A stretch of 5,969 bases of DNA from positions 1 to 5,969 of the forward strand of contig JALRJA010000215.1 in the NCBI GenBank assembly GCA_023255235.1, given 5' to 3'. The translations under genes were made by a program, and so were the position numbers. The notes under the pieces were generated by a model, which worked only from the letters and a program-made list of their open reading frames with translations, did not search any database and was not told the DNA's origin. Positions 1 through 5,730 of the stretch are shown here, in pieces; the first letter of the stretch is position 1; the number at the start of each line of letters is the position of its first letter. This DNA is from Flaviramulus sp. GTDB lineage: Bacteria; Bacteroidota; Bacteroidia; Flavobacteriales; Flavobacteriaceae.

Positions 1-259
1 CTTCTATATCACTAACAGCAAAAGCTATATGATGGATACCTTCTCCCCTTTTTTTTATAAATTGTGTTATAGGGCTGTCTTCTGTTGTGGCTTCTATGAG
101 TTCTATTTTAGTGTCTCCTAATTTAAAAAAAGCGGTGTTAACTCCTTCGGTTTTTACATCTTCTATTTTATAATGTGCCTTCCCAAAAAGTTTAGAAAAC
201 AGCCTGTTAGAGTCTGTTAAGTTTTTTACCGCTATTCCTATATGTTCAATTTTTTTCAT
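1..259 (-). CDS. mce: methylmalonyl-CoA epimerase (3' part outside window)
   Basis: Probable methylmalonyl-CoA epimerase, a cytoplasmic enzyme that interconverts the two C2 epimers of methylmalonyl-CoA. It links propionyl-CoA carboxylase to methylmalonyl-CoA mutase. The 86 visible residues begin MKKIEHIGIAVKNL, the typical opening of this vicinal-oxygen-chelate (glyoxalase-fold) family. They continue with KLGDTKIELIEA (about 47-57) and GEGIHHIAFAVSDIE (72-86). By family comparison from memory, His6, Glu53 and His77 would be metal ligands; the last ligand, a C-terminal Glu, lies beyond the window. The family is usually about 130-140 residues, so roughly a third is missing, cut by the window edge rather than broken. 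The ATG at 259 is the natural start because the conserved HIGIAV motif follows at once. The gene is divergent from rbfA. Other VOC proteins share the fold, but the HIGIAV, IELIE and IHHIAF motifs favour the epimerase. Confidence 0.88.
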   Translation of the reverse strand, partial: MKKIEHIGIAVKNLTDSNRLFSKLFGKAHYKIEDVKTEGVNTAFFKLGDTKIELIEATTEDSPITQFIKKRGEGIHHIAFAVSDIE

Positions 260-336
260 TTAATTTTTGTTTACTATATGCTAAACCTCTTGATAGCTAG
301 ACAAGGCTAAAATATAAATTGTTTTTATTAAATAAG

Positions 337-360
337 TGCCATTTTTAGTGAAAAATGGCA
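337..360. repeat. perfect 10-bp inverted repeat with 4-nt loop
   Basis: TGCCATTTTT (337-346), loop AGTG, then AAAAATGGCA (351-360) form a perfect 10-bp stem between the divergent mce and rbfA genes. No T-tract follows on either strand, so it does not look like an intrinsic terminator. AATTGT at 317-322 can also pair with ACAATT at 361-366, leaving a 14-nt bulge on the left side. It could be a DNA operator for a dimeric regulator, or a hairpin in the mce 5' leader if transcription starts further right. The sequence does not decide between these. Confidence 0.6.
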
Positions 361-437
361 ACAATTATTTATAAATATTAAAAGCATAAACAAGTTTATA
401 CCACTCTCCTACCGTGGCTCATTTATTCAAACTAGCA

Positions 438-474
438 AATTGTGTTACCTGCAAAACACAAATTATGTGTAACA
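438..474. other. cluster of overlapping, mutually exclusive small hairpins
   Basis: Three short pairings compete in 37 bp. TGTGTT (441-446) pairs with AACACA (455-460), extendable to about 9 bp with one bulged A. ACACA (456-460) pairs with TGTGT (466-470). TGTTAC (443-448) pairs with GTAACA (469-474). It lies upstream of the likely rbfA -7 element, so it would be in the rbfA transcript only if another start exists further upstream. Simple AT/GT-rich sequence could give this by chance. Confidence 0.3.
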
Positions 475-502
475 AAAAGCAACATAATCTTTAAATATAC
501 AC

Positions 503-510
503 TATTTTTG
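503..510 (+). promoter_or_regulatory. Bacteroidota -7 element, likely rbfA promoter
   Basis: TATTTTTG is an exact match to the Bacteroidota sigma-A -7 consensus TAnnTTTG and lies 36 bp before the rbfA start codon, predicting a leader of about 30 nt. No TTG -33 element is visible at the usual spacing of about 19 bp, so the call rests on the -7 match and position. The pattern is fairly likely by chance in AT-rich DNA. Confidence 0.5.
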
Positions 511-546
511 CTTCCTAAACTCTAATATATTTTTAAGGTTTACATT

Positions 547-942
547 TTGGAAGAAACGCAAAGACAAAAAAAAATAGGTTCGGTTTTACAACATGATTTA
601 GCTCATGTACTTCAAGGTGCTGCTACAAGTGGTGGCTTGCGTGGGGTTTTAATATCGGTTACTAAAGTTAAGGTTACTGTAGATTTATCTGATGCTAAAG
701 TGTATTTAAGTGTTTTTCCAAATAATAAAGCTAAAGAACTGCTTGAAGGTATTCAATCTAACACCGCTTTAATTAGACATAATTTGGCACAGCGAACTAA
801 AAATCAGTTAAGACGTATGCCAAACTTACTGTTTTTTATAGACGACTCATTAGAATATATTGACAAGATTAACCAATCTTTAAAAGGAGAGCAAAACCCA
901 ATAAAAGACCCAACAATTTTAGATAAAAGAAAAAAAACCTAA
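547..942 (+). CDS. rbfA: 30S ribosome-binding factor A, TTG start
   Basis: RbfA is a small cytoplasmic KH-fold protein that binds the immature 30S subunit, acts in late 16S rRNA maturation and is classically needed for cold growth. The 131-residue product opens with METQRQKKIG-like sequence (MEETQRQKKIGSVLQHDL), then ISVTKVKVTVDLSDAKVYLSVFP at about 36-58. This is the hallmark RbfA segment of a strand, the D-L-S-x-A motif and a second strand. The C-terminal half has IRHNLAQRTKNQLRRMPNLLFFIDDSLEY (about 76-104), matching the family's R-x-x-P-x-L-x-F-x-x-D-x-S pattern. Length is normal. No ATG is available: the frame is open only from 526, after the TAA at 523, and TTG at 547 puts the N-terminus where the family begins. 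An AAGG at 535-538 is 8 nt upstream and may be an incidental SD-like sequence. Probably co-transcribed with the permease gene 72 bp downstream. Confidence 0.93.
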   Translation: MEETQRQKKIGSVLQHDLAHVLQGAATSGGLRGVLISVTKVKVTVDLSDAKVYLSVFPNNKAKELLEGIQSNTALIRHNLAQRTKNQLRRMPNLLFFIDDSLEYIDKINQSLKGEQNPIKDPTILDKRKKT

Positions 943-961
943 GCTTTTTTTATAAAATAAA

Positions 962-977
962 CACACTATCTTGTGTG
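962..977 (+). terminator. weak hairpin between rbfA and the permease gene
   Basis: CACAC (962-966) and GTGTG (973-977) form a 5-bp stem with a 6-nt loop, 19 bp after the rbfA stop, followed by CTTTAAATT rather than a clean U-tract. It could attenuate or help process an rbfA-permease transcript, but it is too weak to call a firm terminator. Just upstream, T7 at 944-950 follows the rbfA stop with an A-run before it. No TAnnTTTG match precedes the permease start in this 72-bp gap, which favours read-through from the rbfA promoter. Confidence 0.25.
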
Positions 978-1014
978 CTTTAAATTAAACCTATTTGTTT
1001 TCTTTATATAAAAC

Positions 1015-2220
1015 ATGACTGTATCGCTATACATAGCAAAACGGTATTTACGCTCAAAAAGCAGTAATAATGCCATTAACTTTATTACCTACATTGCCCT
1101 CATTGGGGTTATATTAGGGTCTGCCTCATTATTTATTGTGCTTTCTGGTTTTGCTGGCTTAAAAGATTTTACGCTTCAGTTTTCTAGTGTGGTTGACCCC
1201 GATTTAAAAGCCCAAACAGTTATTGGTAAATCGTTTGTTTTATCTAAAGAGCAAATAGCAAAACTAAATGCTCTTGATGATATTGCTCATTATTCTAAAA
1301 TTATTGAAGAACGTGTTGTAATTGCTTCTAATGATAAAAACACATTAGCCACCATAAAAGGTGTTGATGAACACTATATGCAAGTTGTCAATACAGACAC
1401 CATACTAGAATATGGTAATTGGCTAGACCAAAAAACAAATCAAATAGTGGTAGGTTGGGGTATTTCAAACAGCTTATCTCTTGGTGTTTTAGATTTTTCA
1501 AAACCCATAAAAATATATGTTCCAAAGCCTGGAAAAGGACAAATAACAGCAACAAAAAATGCTTTTAATACGGTTAATGCCATAAATACAGGAGTATTTT
1601 TTATTAATGAAGCACTTAATGATGAGTTTGTGTATGTTTCTATAGATTTGGCAAAAAACCTGTTACATTACAAACCCAATCAAATATCGTCTATAGAATT
1701 TAAACTTAAAAAAGAAATAGATGAAGCTGCTACCAAAGCTAAAATTCAAGCTATTTTGGGTAACAACATTGTTTTAAAAAACAGAGCACAACTTAATGAT
1801 GCTTTGTATAAAATGTTAAATACAGAATATGTAGTAGTATATTTAATATTTACGCTGGTTCTTATAATTGCCTTTTTTAATGTTGTTGGGTCTTTAATTA
1901 TGATGATTTTAGACAAGAAAAAGAGTTTAAACACCCTGTTTAATATAGGTGCAACCTTAAACGATATTAGGCATATATTCTTTTTACAAGGAAGCCTAAT
2001 GAGCATTATTGGTGGTATTATTGGTTTGTTTTTGGCTTTGCTTGTTTTAACACTTCAACAGTATTTTAATTTGGTAATGATTACAGAATCTCTAGCCTAC
2101 CCAATAACCATAAAAATAGAAAACTTTTTTATTGTACTAATTACCATTTCTGTTTTAGGAATTATAGCCTCTAAAATAGCCTCTGCAAGAATATCAAAAT
2201 CTATGCTACAAACGTATTAA
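1015..2220 (+). CDS. LolC/LolE-type ABC transporter permease (FtsX-like)
   Basis: Inner-membrane permease of the lipoprotein-releasing (LolC/LolE) family, which with a LolD-type ATPase extracts lipoproteins from the inner membrane towards the outer membrane. Of the 401 residues, the N-terminal SLYIAKRYLRSKSSNNAINF is typical of the family. TM1 follows at about 22-46, then a large periplasmic MacB-like core domain (about 47-268). Three C-terminal FtsX helices lie at roughly 272-298, 322-348 and 370-389. Between the first two of these, LFNIGATLNDIRHIFFLQG (308-326) matches the conserved cytoplasmic coupling region (G-A-T/S then an F-x-x-Q/E-G motif). Length is near the usual 400-415. ATG at 1015 fits the family start. 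No ATPase gene is adjacent, so its partner must be encoded elsewhere. LolC versus LolE, or another MacB/FtsX exporter, cannot be settled from sequence alone; I give no symbol. Confidence 0.87.
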   Translation: MTVSLYIAKRYLRSKSSNNAINFITYIALIGVILGSASLFIVLSGFAGLKDFTLQFSSVVDPDLKAQTVIGKSFVLSKEQIAKLNALDDIAHYSKIIEERVVIASNDKNTLATIKGVDEHYMQVVNTDTILEYGNWLDQKTNQIVVGWGISNSLSLGVLDFSKPIKIYVPKPGKGQITATKNAFNTVNAINTGVFFINEALNDEFVYVSIDLAKNLLHYKPNQISSIEFKLKKEIDEAATKAKIQAILGNNIVLKNRAQLNDALYKMLNTEYVVVYLIFTLVLIIAFFNVVGSLIMMILDKKKSLNTLFNIGATLNDIRHIFFLQGSLMSIIGGIIGLFLALLVLTLQQYFNLVMITESLAYPITIKIENFFIVLITISVLGIIASKIASARISKSMLQTY

Positions 2221-2225
2221 TTGGG

Positions 2226-2284
2226 GCGAGTTGCCATAAATGGCAAACAGGCTTTTGGTAGTCGCTTTTTTTTAATAAAAAAAG
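2226..2284. terminator. probable bidirectional terminator of permease and dus genes
   Basis: The region starts 6 bp after the permease stop. On the plus strand GCGA (2226-2229) can pair with TCGC (2262-2265), enclosing the hairpin TTGCCA-TAAA-TGGCAA (2231-2246), and is followed directly by eight Ts (2266-2273). CTTTTTTT (2265-2272) and AAAAAAAG (2277-2284) are also an 8-bp inverted repeat, so the minus strand likewise has T7 just after GAGCTC (2284-2289 in plus coordinates), as expected between convergent genes. The closing stems are short, so efficiency is uncertain. Confidence 0.5.
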
Positions 2285-2334
2285 AGCTCCAACAGTACCT
2301 CAATCCTTCTCGCAAAAGTGATAGTAGCGGCAGC

Positions 2335-2367
2335 TTTTGTAAAATTTTAATTTATAATTTTACAAAA
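2335..2367. repeat. perfect 12-bp inverted repeat, 9-nt loop
   Basis: TTTTGTAAAATT (2335-2346) and AATTTTACAAAA (2356-2367) are perfect reverse complements around the loop TTAATTTAT. The stem lies 47 bp past the dus stop on the minus strand and 114 bp past the permease stop on the plus strand. The flanks carry similar motifs, AGCGGCAGC on the left and AGCGTATAGC on the right. There is no strong T-tract outside the stem, and its AT-only pairing (one G-C pair per arm) is unlike a classic intrinsic terminator. Confidence 0.75.
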
Positions 2368-2413
2368 CTATAGCGTATAGCACGGTGGCTTGCCATTTGC
2401 CCAAATAATTAGT

Positions 2414-3409
2414 TTAATTGGTAAAGGTGTAGTTGGCAAATTGGTGTAATACCTCATCAAAAGCGTTAAACACGTCTTGTGGGTTATCACTGGTTACCAT
2501 TTTGGTTCGGTATTCTTTAAAATGCGGAATGCCTTTAAAGTAATTGGTGTAGTGCCTGCGTGTTTCAAAAACGCCTAAAACGTCGCCTTTCCAATCTATA
2601 GCCATTTGTAAATGCCTGCGTGCGGCTTCAACGCGTTCTTCTAAAGATATGGGTTGCAAGTGTTTGCCTGTTTTAAAAAAGTGCTTTACTTGTTTAAAAA
2701 ACCAAGGGTTGCCAATAGTTGCACGCCCTATCATGGCACCATCAAGTCCGTAATTATCACGCATTTCCATAGCTTTTTCTGGGGTATTTACATCGCCATT
2801 TCCAAAAACAGGAATGTGCATGCGGGGGTTGTTTTTAACTTGTGCTATGGGTTTCCAATCGGCATAACCTTTATACATTTGTGCTCTTGTTCTGCCGTGA
2901 ATAGCTATGGCTTTGCAACCAACATCTTGTAGTCTTTCTGCTACTTCTACAATTTTAATAGAGTTATGATCCCATCCTAAACGCGTTTTTACTGTAATGG
3001 GTATGTTTGTTCTTTTAACCATTTCTGCGGTTAGTTGCTCCATTAAACACACGTCTTTTAAAATACCAGCTCCGGCTCCTTTACTCACTACTTTTTTTAC
3101 AGGACAGCCAAAATTAATATCAATAATATCGGGGTTTGATTGAGAAACTATGTCTATGGTTTGTAGCATACTGTCTAAATTAGCTCCAAATATTTGAATG
3201 CCTACCGGGCGTTCTTTTTCATAAATATCTAACTTTATAAGGCTTTTTGCTGCATTGCGAATTAAGCCTTCGCTAGATACAAACTCGGTATAAACCACAT
3301 CGGCACCTTGTTCTTTGCATAAAGCTCTAAATGGTGGGTCGCTAACATCTTCCATTGGTGCTAAAAGCAACGGAAAATCTGGTAATTCTATGTTATCAAT
3401 TTTTACCAA
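2414..3409 (-). CDS. dusB: tRNA-dihydrouridine synthase, DusB type, TTG start
   Basis: Flavoenzyme that reduces uridine to dihydrouridine in the tRNA D-loop using FMN and NADPH. The 331-residue product has an N-terminal TIM barrel (about 1-240) and a C-terminal helical tRNA-binding domain (about 255-331). Visible motifs are LLLAPMEDVSDPPFR (14-28, FMN binding), GIQIFG (70-75), and DIIDINFGCPVKKV (94-107) with catalytic Cys102. Then come TVKTRLGW (139-146, Lys141), IHGRTRAQMYKGYADW (170-185, His171) and GNGDV (203-207). GAMIGRATIGNPW (224-236) is the phosphate-binding end of the barrel. Length is normal. The start is TTG at 3409, giving MVKIDNIELP; upstream the frame stays open to the preceding gene's stop but has no ATG or GTG. 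The DUF4345-like gene ends 45 bp upstream on the same strand, so they may form an operon. TAACTTTA (minus strand, 3432-3425) is a one-mismatch -7 match. DusB rather than DusA/DusC is by overall resemblance. Confidence 0.92.
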   Translation of the reverse strand: MVKIDNIELPDFPLLLAPMEDVSDPPFRALCKEQGADVVYTEFVSSEGLIRNAAKSLIKLDIYEKERPVGIQIFGANLDSMLQTIDIVSQSNPDIIDINFGCPVKKVVSKGAGAGILKDVCLMEQLTAEMVKRTNIPITVKTRLGWDHNSIKIVEVAERLQDVGCKAIAIHGRTRAQMYKGYADWKPIAQVKNNPRMHIPVFGNGDVNTPEKAMEMRDNYGLDGAMIGRATIGNPWFFKQVKHFFKTGKHLQPISLEERVEAARRHLQMAIDWKGDVLGVFETRRHYTNYFKGIPHFKEYRTKMVTSDNPQDVFNAFDEVLHQFANYTFTN

Positions 3410-3454
3410 TTGTAATTTTTGCTGTAAAGTTACAGTTTTTATAATTATAGTTAG

Positions 3455-3841
3455 TTACAATTTGTAGGTAGTTACAACCCATATACCGTAAATGCCTAAT
3501 GCTAATTCGGCAAAAGTTCCAAACAAATATATGGGTGTTGGTGTGCCATCTATAACTAAACTTAAAAGCCTTCCAAAACCCAATCCTAACATAAAAATAA
3601 GGTTTGATACAACGGCTAGTTTTAAAAATCTTGTTTTAAAAATTCCTAAAATCCAAAGTATAGAAAACCCTATATATAAACCCATAATAGCTTTAAAAAA
3701 GTTTTGCTCATCAACTGTATTTAAATCAATATTGAATTGCCATTTAGGATTAAACCCATATACTATTGAAACAGGTATAACTATTAAAACAGAAATAAAA
3801 AGATGACTTGTTGTAATAATTTTTTGCTTAATTTTTAACAT
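3455..3841 (-). CDS. small four-helix membrane protein, DUF4345-like
   Basis: A 128-residue integral membrane protein of unknown function. Four hydrophobic helices are seen at about 9-29, 48-68, 71-93 and 104-124, with a short polar loop (31-47) after the first. The segment FKAIMGLYIGFSILWILG (49-66) and the later GFGRLLSLVIDGTPTP (88-103) followed by AELALGIYG (111-119) match what I recall of the DUF4345 pattern. That pattern is R/K-A-x-x-G-L-Y, G-R-x-x-S-x-x-x-D-G-x-P, and a conserved acidic residue in the last helix. No catalytic motif is recognisable. ATG at 3841 begins MLKIKQK, a basic N-terminus before the first helix. The gene is divergent from lepA (92 bp between starts) and 45 bp upstream of the dus gene. 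That proximity suggests shared transcription but does not indicate a role. Confidence 0.75.
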   Translation of the reverse strand: MLKIKQKIITTSHLFISVLIVIPVSIVYGFNPKWQFNIDLNTVDEQNFFKAIMGLYIGFSILWILGIFKTRFLKLAVVSNLIFMLGLGFGRLLSLVIDGTPTPIYLFGTFAELALGIYGIWVVTTYKL

Positions 3842-3898
3842 ACCAAATGAATTTGCTTTAATAAATATACTAAAGATTTATTCTATTCTAAAAACCCA

Positions 3899-3906
3899 TA
3901 TCTTTG
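3899..3906 (+). promoter_or_regulatory. Bacteroidota -7 element, likely lepA promoter
   Basis: TATCTTTG matches the TAnnTTTG consensus exactly and ends 27 bp before the lepA ATG, predicting a leader of about 20 nt. The nearest upstream TTG (3853-3855) is 43 bp away, too far for a -33 element. No Shine-Dalgarno sequence precedes the ATG, as usual in this phylum. Confidence 0.55.
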
Positions 3907-3933
3907 CATAATCTTTTTTAGAGATATCCCCTT

Positions 3934-5730
3934 ATGAAGAATATAAGAAACTTTTGCATAATAGCACATATAGACCATGGTAAAAGTACCTTGGCAGACC
4001 GCTTATTAGATTTTACAGGTTCTGTTACCGAAAGAGAAAAACAAGACCAGTTGCTAGACAGCATGGATTTAGAACGCGAGCGTGGTATTACCATAAAATC
4101 TCATGCCATACAAATGGATTATGAATATAACGGTGAAAAATATGTTTTAAACCTTATAGATACCCCTGGTCATGTTGATTTTAGTTATGAGGTGTCTCGC
4201 TCTATTGCTGCTTGCGAAGGTGCTTTGCTAATTGTTGACGCAGCACAAAGTATTCAAGCACAAACTATTTCTAACCTGTATTTAGCTCTAGAAAATGATT
4301 TAGAGATAATTCCGGTTCTAAATAAAGTTGATTTGCCAAGTGCAAACCCTGATGAAGTAACCGATGATATTGTTGATTTGCTAGGCTGTAAACCAGAAGA
4401 AGTTATTCACGCTAGTGGCAAAACAGGCTTTGGTGTTGATACTGTTTTAGCTGCTATTATTGAGCGTATTCCAGCACCAAAAGGAGATGTAAACGCCCCT
4501 TTACAGGCATTAATTTTTGATTCTGTTTATAACACCTTTAGAGGTATTGAAACCTATTTTAGGGTTTTTAACGGTGAAATTAAAAAAGGACAACATATAA
4601 AATTTGTTGCTACTAAAAAAGATTATTATGCAGACGAAGTAGGCACGTTAAAACTTACTCAAGTTGCCAAACATAGTGTTAAAGCTGGAGATGTTGGGTA
4701 TTTAATTACGGGCATTAAAACAGCAAAAGAAGTAAAAGTAGGCGATACCATAACAGACTATGCAAACCCAACCACCAATATTGTTGAAGGTTTTGAAGAT
4801 GTTAAACCAATGGTATTTGCCGGTATTTATCCTGTTGATACCGAAGATTATGAAGAACTTCGTAATTCTATGGAAAAACTTCAACTTAATGATGCCTCGT
4901 TAGTATTTCAAGCTGAAAGTTCGGCAGCTCTTGGTTTTGGTTTTCGTTGTGGGTTTTTAGGAATGTTGCACATGGAAATCATTCAAGAACGATTAGAACG
5001 CGAGTTTGATATGACCGTAATTACCACAGTTCCCAATGTATCTTATTTAGCCTATACTAATAAAACCCCCGACATACCTATTACTGTAAACAACCCATCA
5101 GATCTCCCTGAGCCTTCTACTTTAAACCGTGTTGAAGAACCCTATATTAAAGCAACCATTATAACTAAAGCCGATTTTGTTGGCAATGTTATGTCGTTGT
5201 GTATTGAAAAACGTGGAATTATTACTAATCAAACCTATTTAACAACAGAACGTGTTGAACTAACTTTTGAAATGCCTTTGGCAGAAATTGTTTTTGATTT
5301 TTATGACAGACTCAAAACCGTATCTAAAGGCTATGCCTCGTTTGATTATCATCCTATTGGTATGAAAACATCAAAATTAGTGCGATTAGATATTTTACTT
5401 AATGCCCAACCTGTTGATGCCCTTTCTGCTTTAATTCACGCCGATAACGCTCAACATATTGGCAGAAAAATGTGTGAAAAATTAAAGGAACTTATACCGC
5501 GTCAACAATTTGATATCCCTATTCAAGCGGCAATTGGTGCTAAAATTATTTCTAGAGAAACTATAAAAGCACTTCGCAAAGATGTTACTGCAAAATGTTA
5601 TGGTGGCGATATTTCGCGTAAACGTAAACTACTTGAAAAACAGAAAAAAGGGAAAAAACGCATGCGTCAAGTAGGTAATGTTGAAATTCCACAACAAGCA
5701 TTTATGGCAGTACTTAAATTGAATGACTAA
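3934..5730 (+). CDS. lepA: elongation factor 4 (LepA), ribosomal GTPase
   Basis: EF4/LepA is a translational GTPase that binds the ribosome and has been implicated in back-translocation, stress tolerance and 30S biogenesis. The 598-residue protein is full length. The G domain (about 1-185) carries P-loop AHIDHGKST (11-19), switch I RGIT (50-53), DTPGH with His80 (76-80), NKVD (130-133) and G5 SGK (161-163). Domain II follows (about 187-280), then domain III with [20 protein letters not shown] (327-346). Domain V (about 400-485) includes [15 protein letters not shown]. The EF4-specific C-terminal domain (about 486-598) has [20 protein letters not shown] (505-524), [13 protein letters not shown] (532-544) and a basic tail [20 protein letters not shown] (571-590). 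The ATG at 3934 ([16 protein letters not shown]) is the standard family start. Transcribed alone, divergent from the DUF4345-like gene. The G5 motif is SGK rather than the more common SAK. Confidence 0.98.
   Translation: MKNIRNFCIIAHIDHGKSTLADRLLDFTGSVTEREKQDQLLDSMDLERERGITIKSHAIQMDYEYNGEKYVLNLIDTPGHVDFSYEVSRSIAACEGALLIVDAAQSIQAQTISNLYLALENDLEIIPVLNKVDLPSANPDEVTDDIVDLLGCKPEEVIHASGKTGFGVDTVLAAIIERIPAPKGDVNAPLQALIFDSVYNTFRGIETYFRVFNGEIKKGQHIKFVATKKDYYADEVGTLKLTQVAKHSVKAGDVGYLITGIKTAKEVKVGDTITDYANPTTNIVEGFEDVKPMVFAGIYPVDTEDYEELRNSMEKLQLNDASLVFQAESSAALGFGFRCGFLGMLHMEIIQERLEREFDMTVITTVPNVSYLAYTNKTPDIPITVNNPSDLPEPSTLNRVEEPYIKATIITKADFVGNVMSLCIEKRGIITNQTYLTTERVELTFEMPLAEIVFDFYDRLKTVSKGYASFDYHPIGMKTSKLVRLDILLNAQPVDALSALIHADNAQHIGRKMCEKLKELIPRQQFDIPIQAAIGAKIISRETIKALRKDVTAKCYGGDISRKRKLLEKQKKGKKRMRQVGNVEIPQQAFMAVLKLND

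Larger units (their letters stand above)
2221..2404. other. structured convergent intergenic element, possible repeat or RNA motif
   Basis: Nearly all of the 193 bp between the permease and dus stops can be placed in nested or competing inverted repeats. TTGGG (2221-2225) can pair with CCCAA (2400-2404), closing the whole block. Inside lie TTGCCA/TGGCAA (2231-2246), GGTA/TACC (2257-2260 with 2296-2299) and a T8/A7 stem (2265-2284). GCGAG/CTCGC (2226-2230 with 2309-2313), a 12-bp perfect stem at 2335-2367 and CTATA-GCG-TATAG (2368-2380) complete the set. Short G/C islands such as GTAGCGGCAGC and AGCACGGTGGC stand out from the AT-rich surroundings. No open frame or tRNA is seen. My impression, unverified, is that similar blocks recur downstream of genes in flavobacterial genomes. 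Alternatives are a composite terminator or a repeated palindromic element. Confidence 0.4.

Noticed and set aside
302..309. Minus-strand TAGCCTTG as -7 element for mce
   Set aside because: It has one mismatch in the conserved TTTG part and no TTG at suitable spacing. Another one-mismatch site at 391-398 is equally weak.
944..950. T7 run after the rbfA stop as an intrinsic terminator
   Set aside because: The only stem before it would be the A-run/T-run itself, reaching back into coding sequence. There is no G/C hairpin.
1746..2006. Antisense open frame of 86 codons inside the permease gene
   Set aside because: It lies wholly opposite a well-supported permease coding region, and its composition mirrors the hydrophobic codons of the other strand. 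It has no family resemblance.
2654..2932. Plus-strand open frame of 92 codons opposite dus
   Set aside because: It is fully antisense to the conserved Dus barrel and has no recognisable motif; a shadow frame.
3492..3806. Plus-strand open frame of 104 codons opposite the DUF4345-like gene
   Set aside because: The minus-strand frame has the family motif and clean helices. The plus-strand translation is lysine/proline/isoleucine-rich without a pattern, and the two cannot both be favoured.
3844..3851. Minus-strand TTCATTTG as -7 element for the DUF4345-like gene
   Set aside because: It has one mismatch and lies only 2 bp from the ATG, which would require a leaderless transcript. No -33 element is seen.
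4702..4884. Minus-strand open frame of 60 codons inside lepA
   Set aside because: It is antisense to conserved EF4 domains II and III; no independent support.
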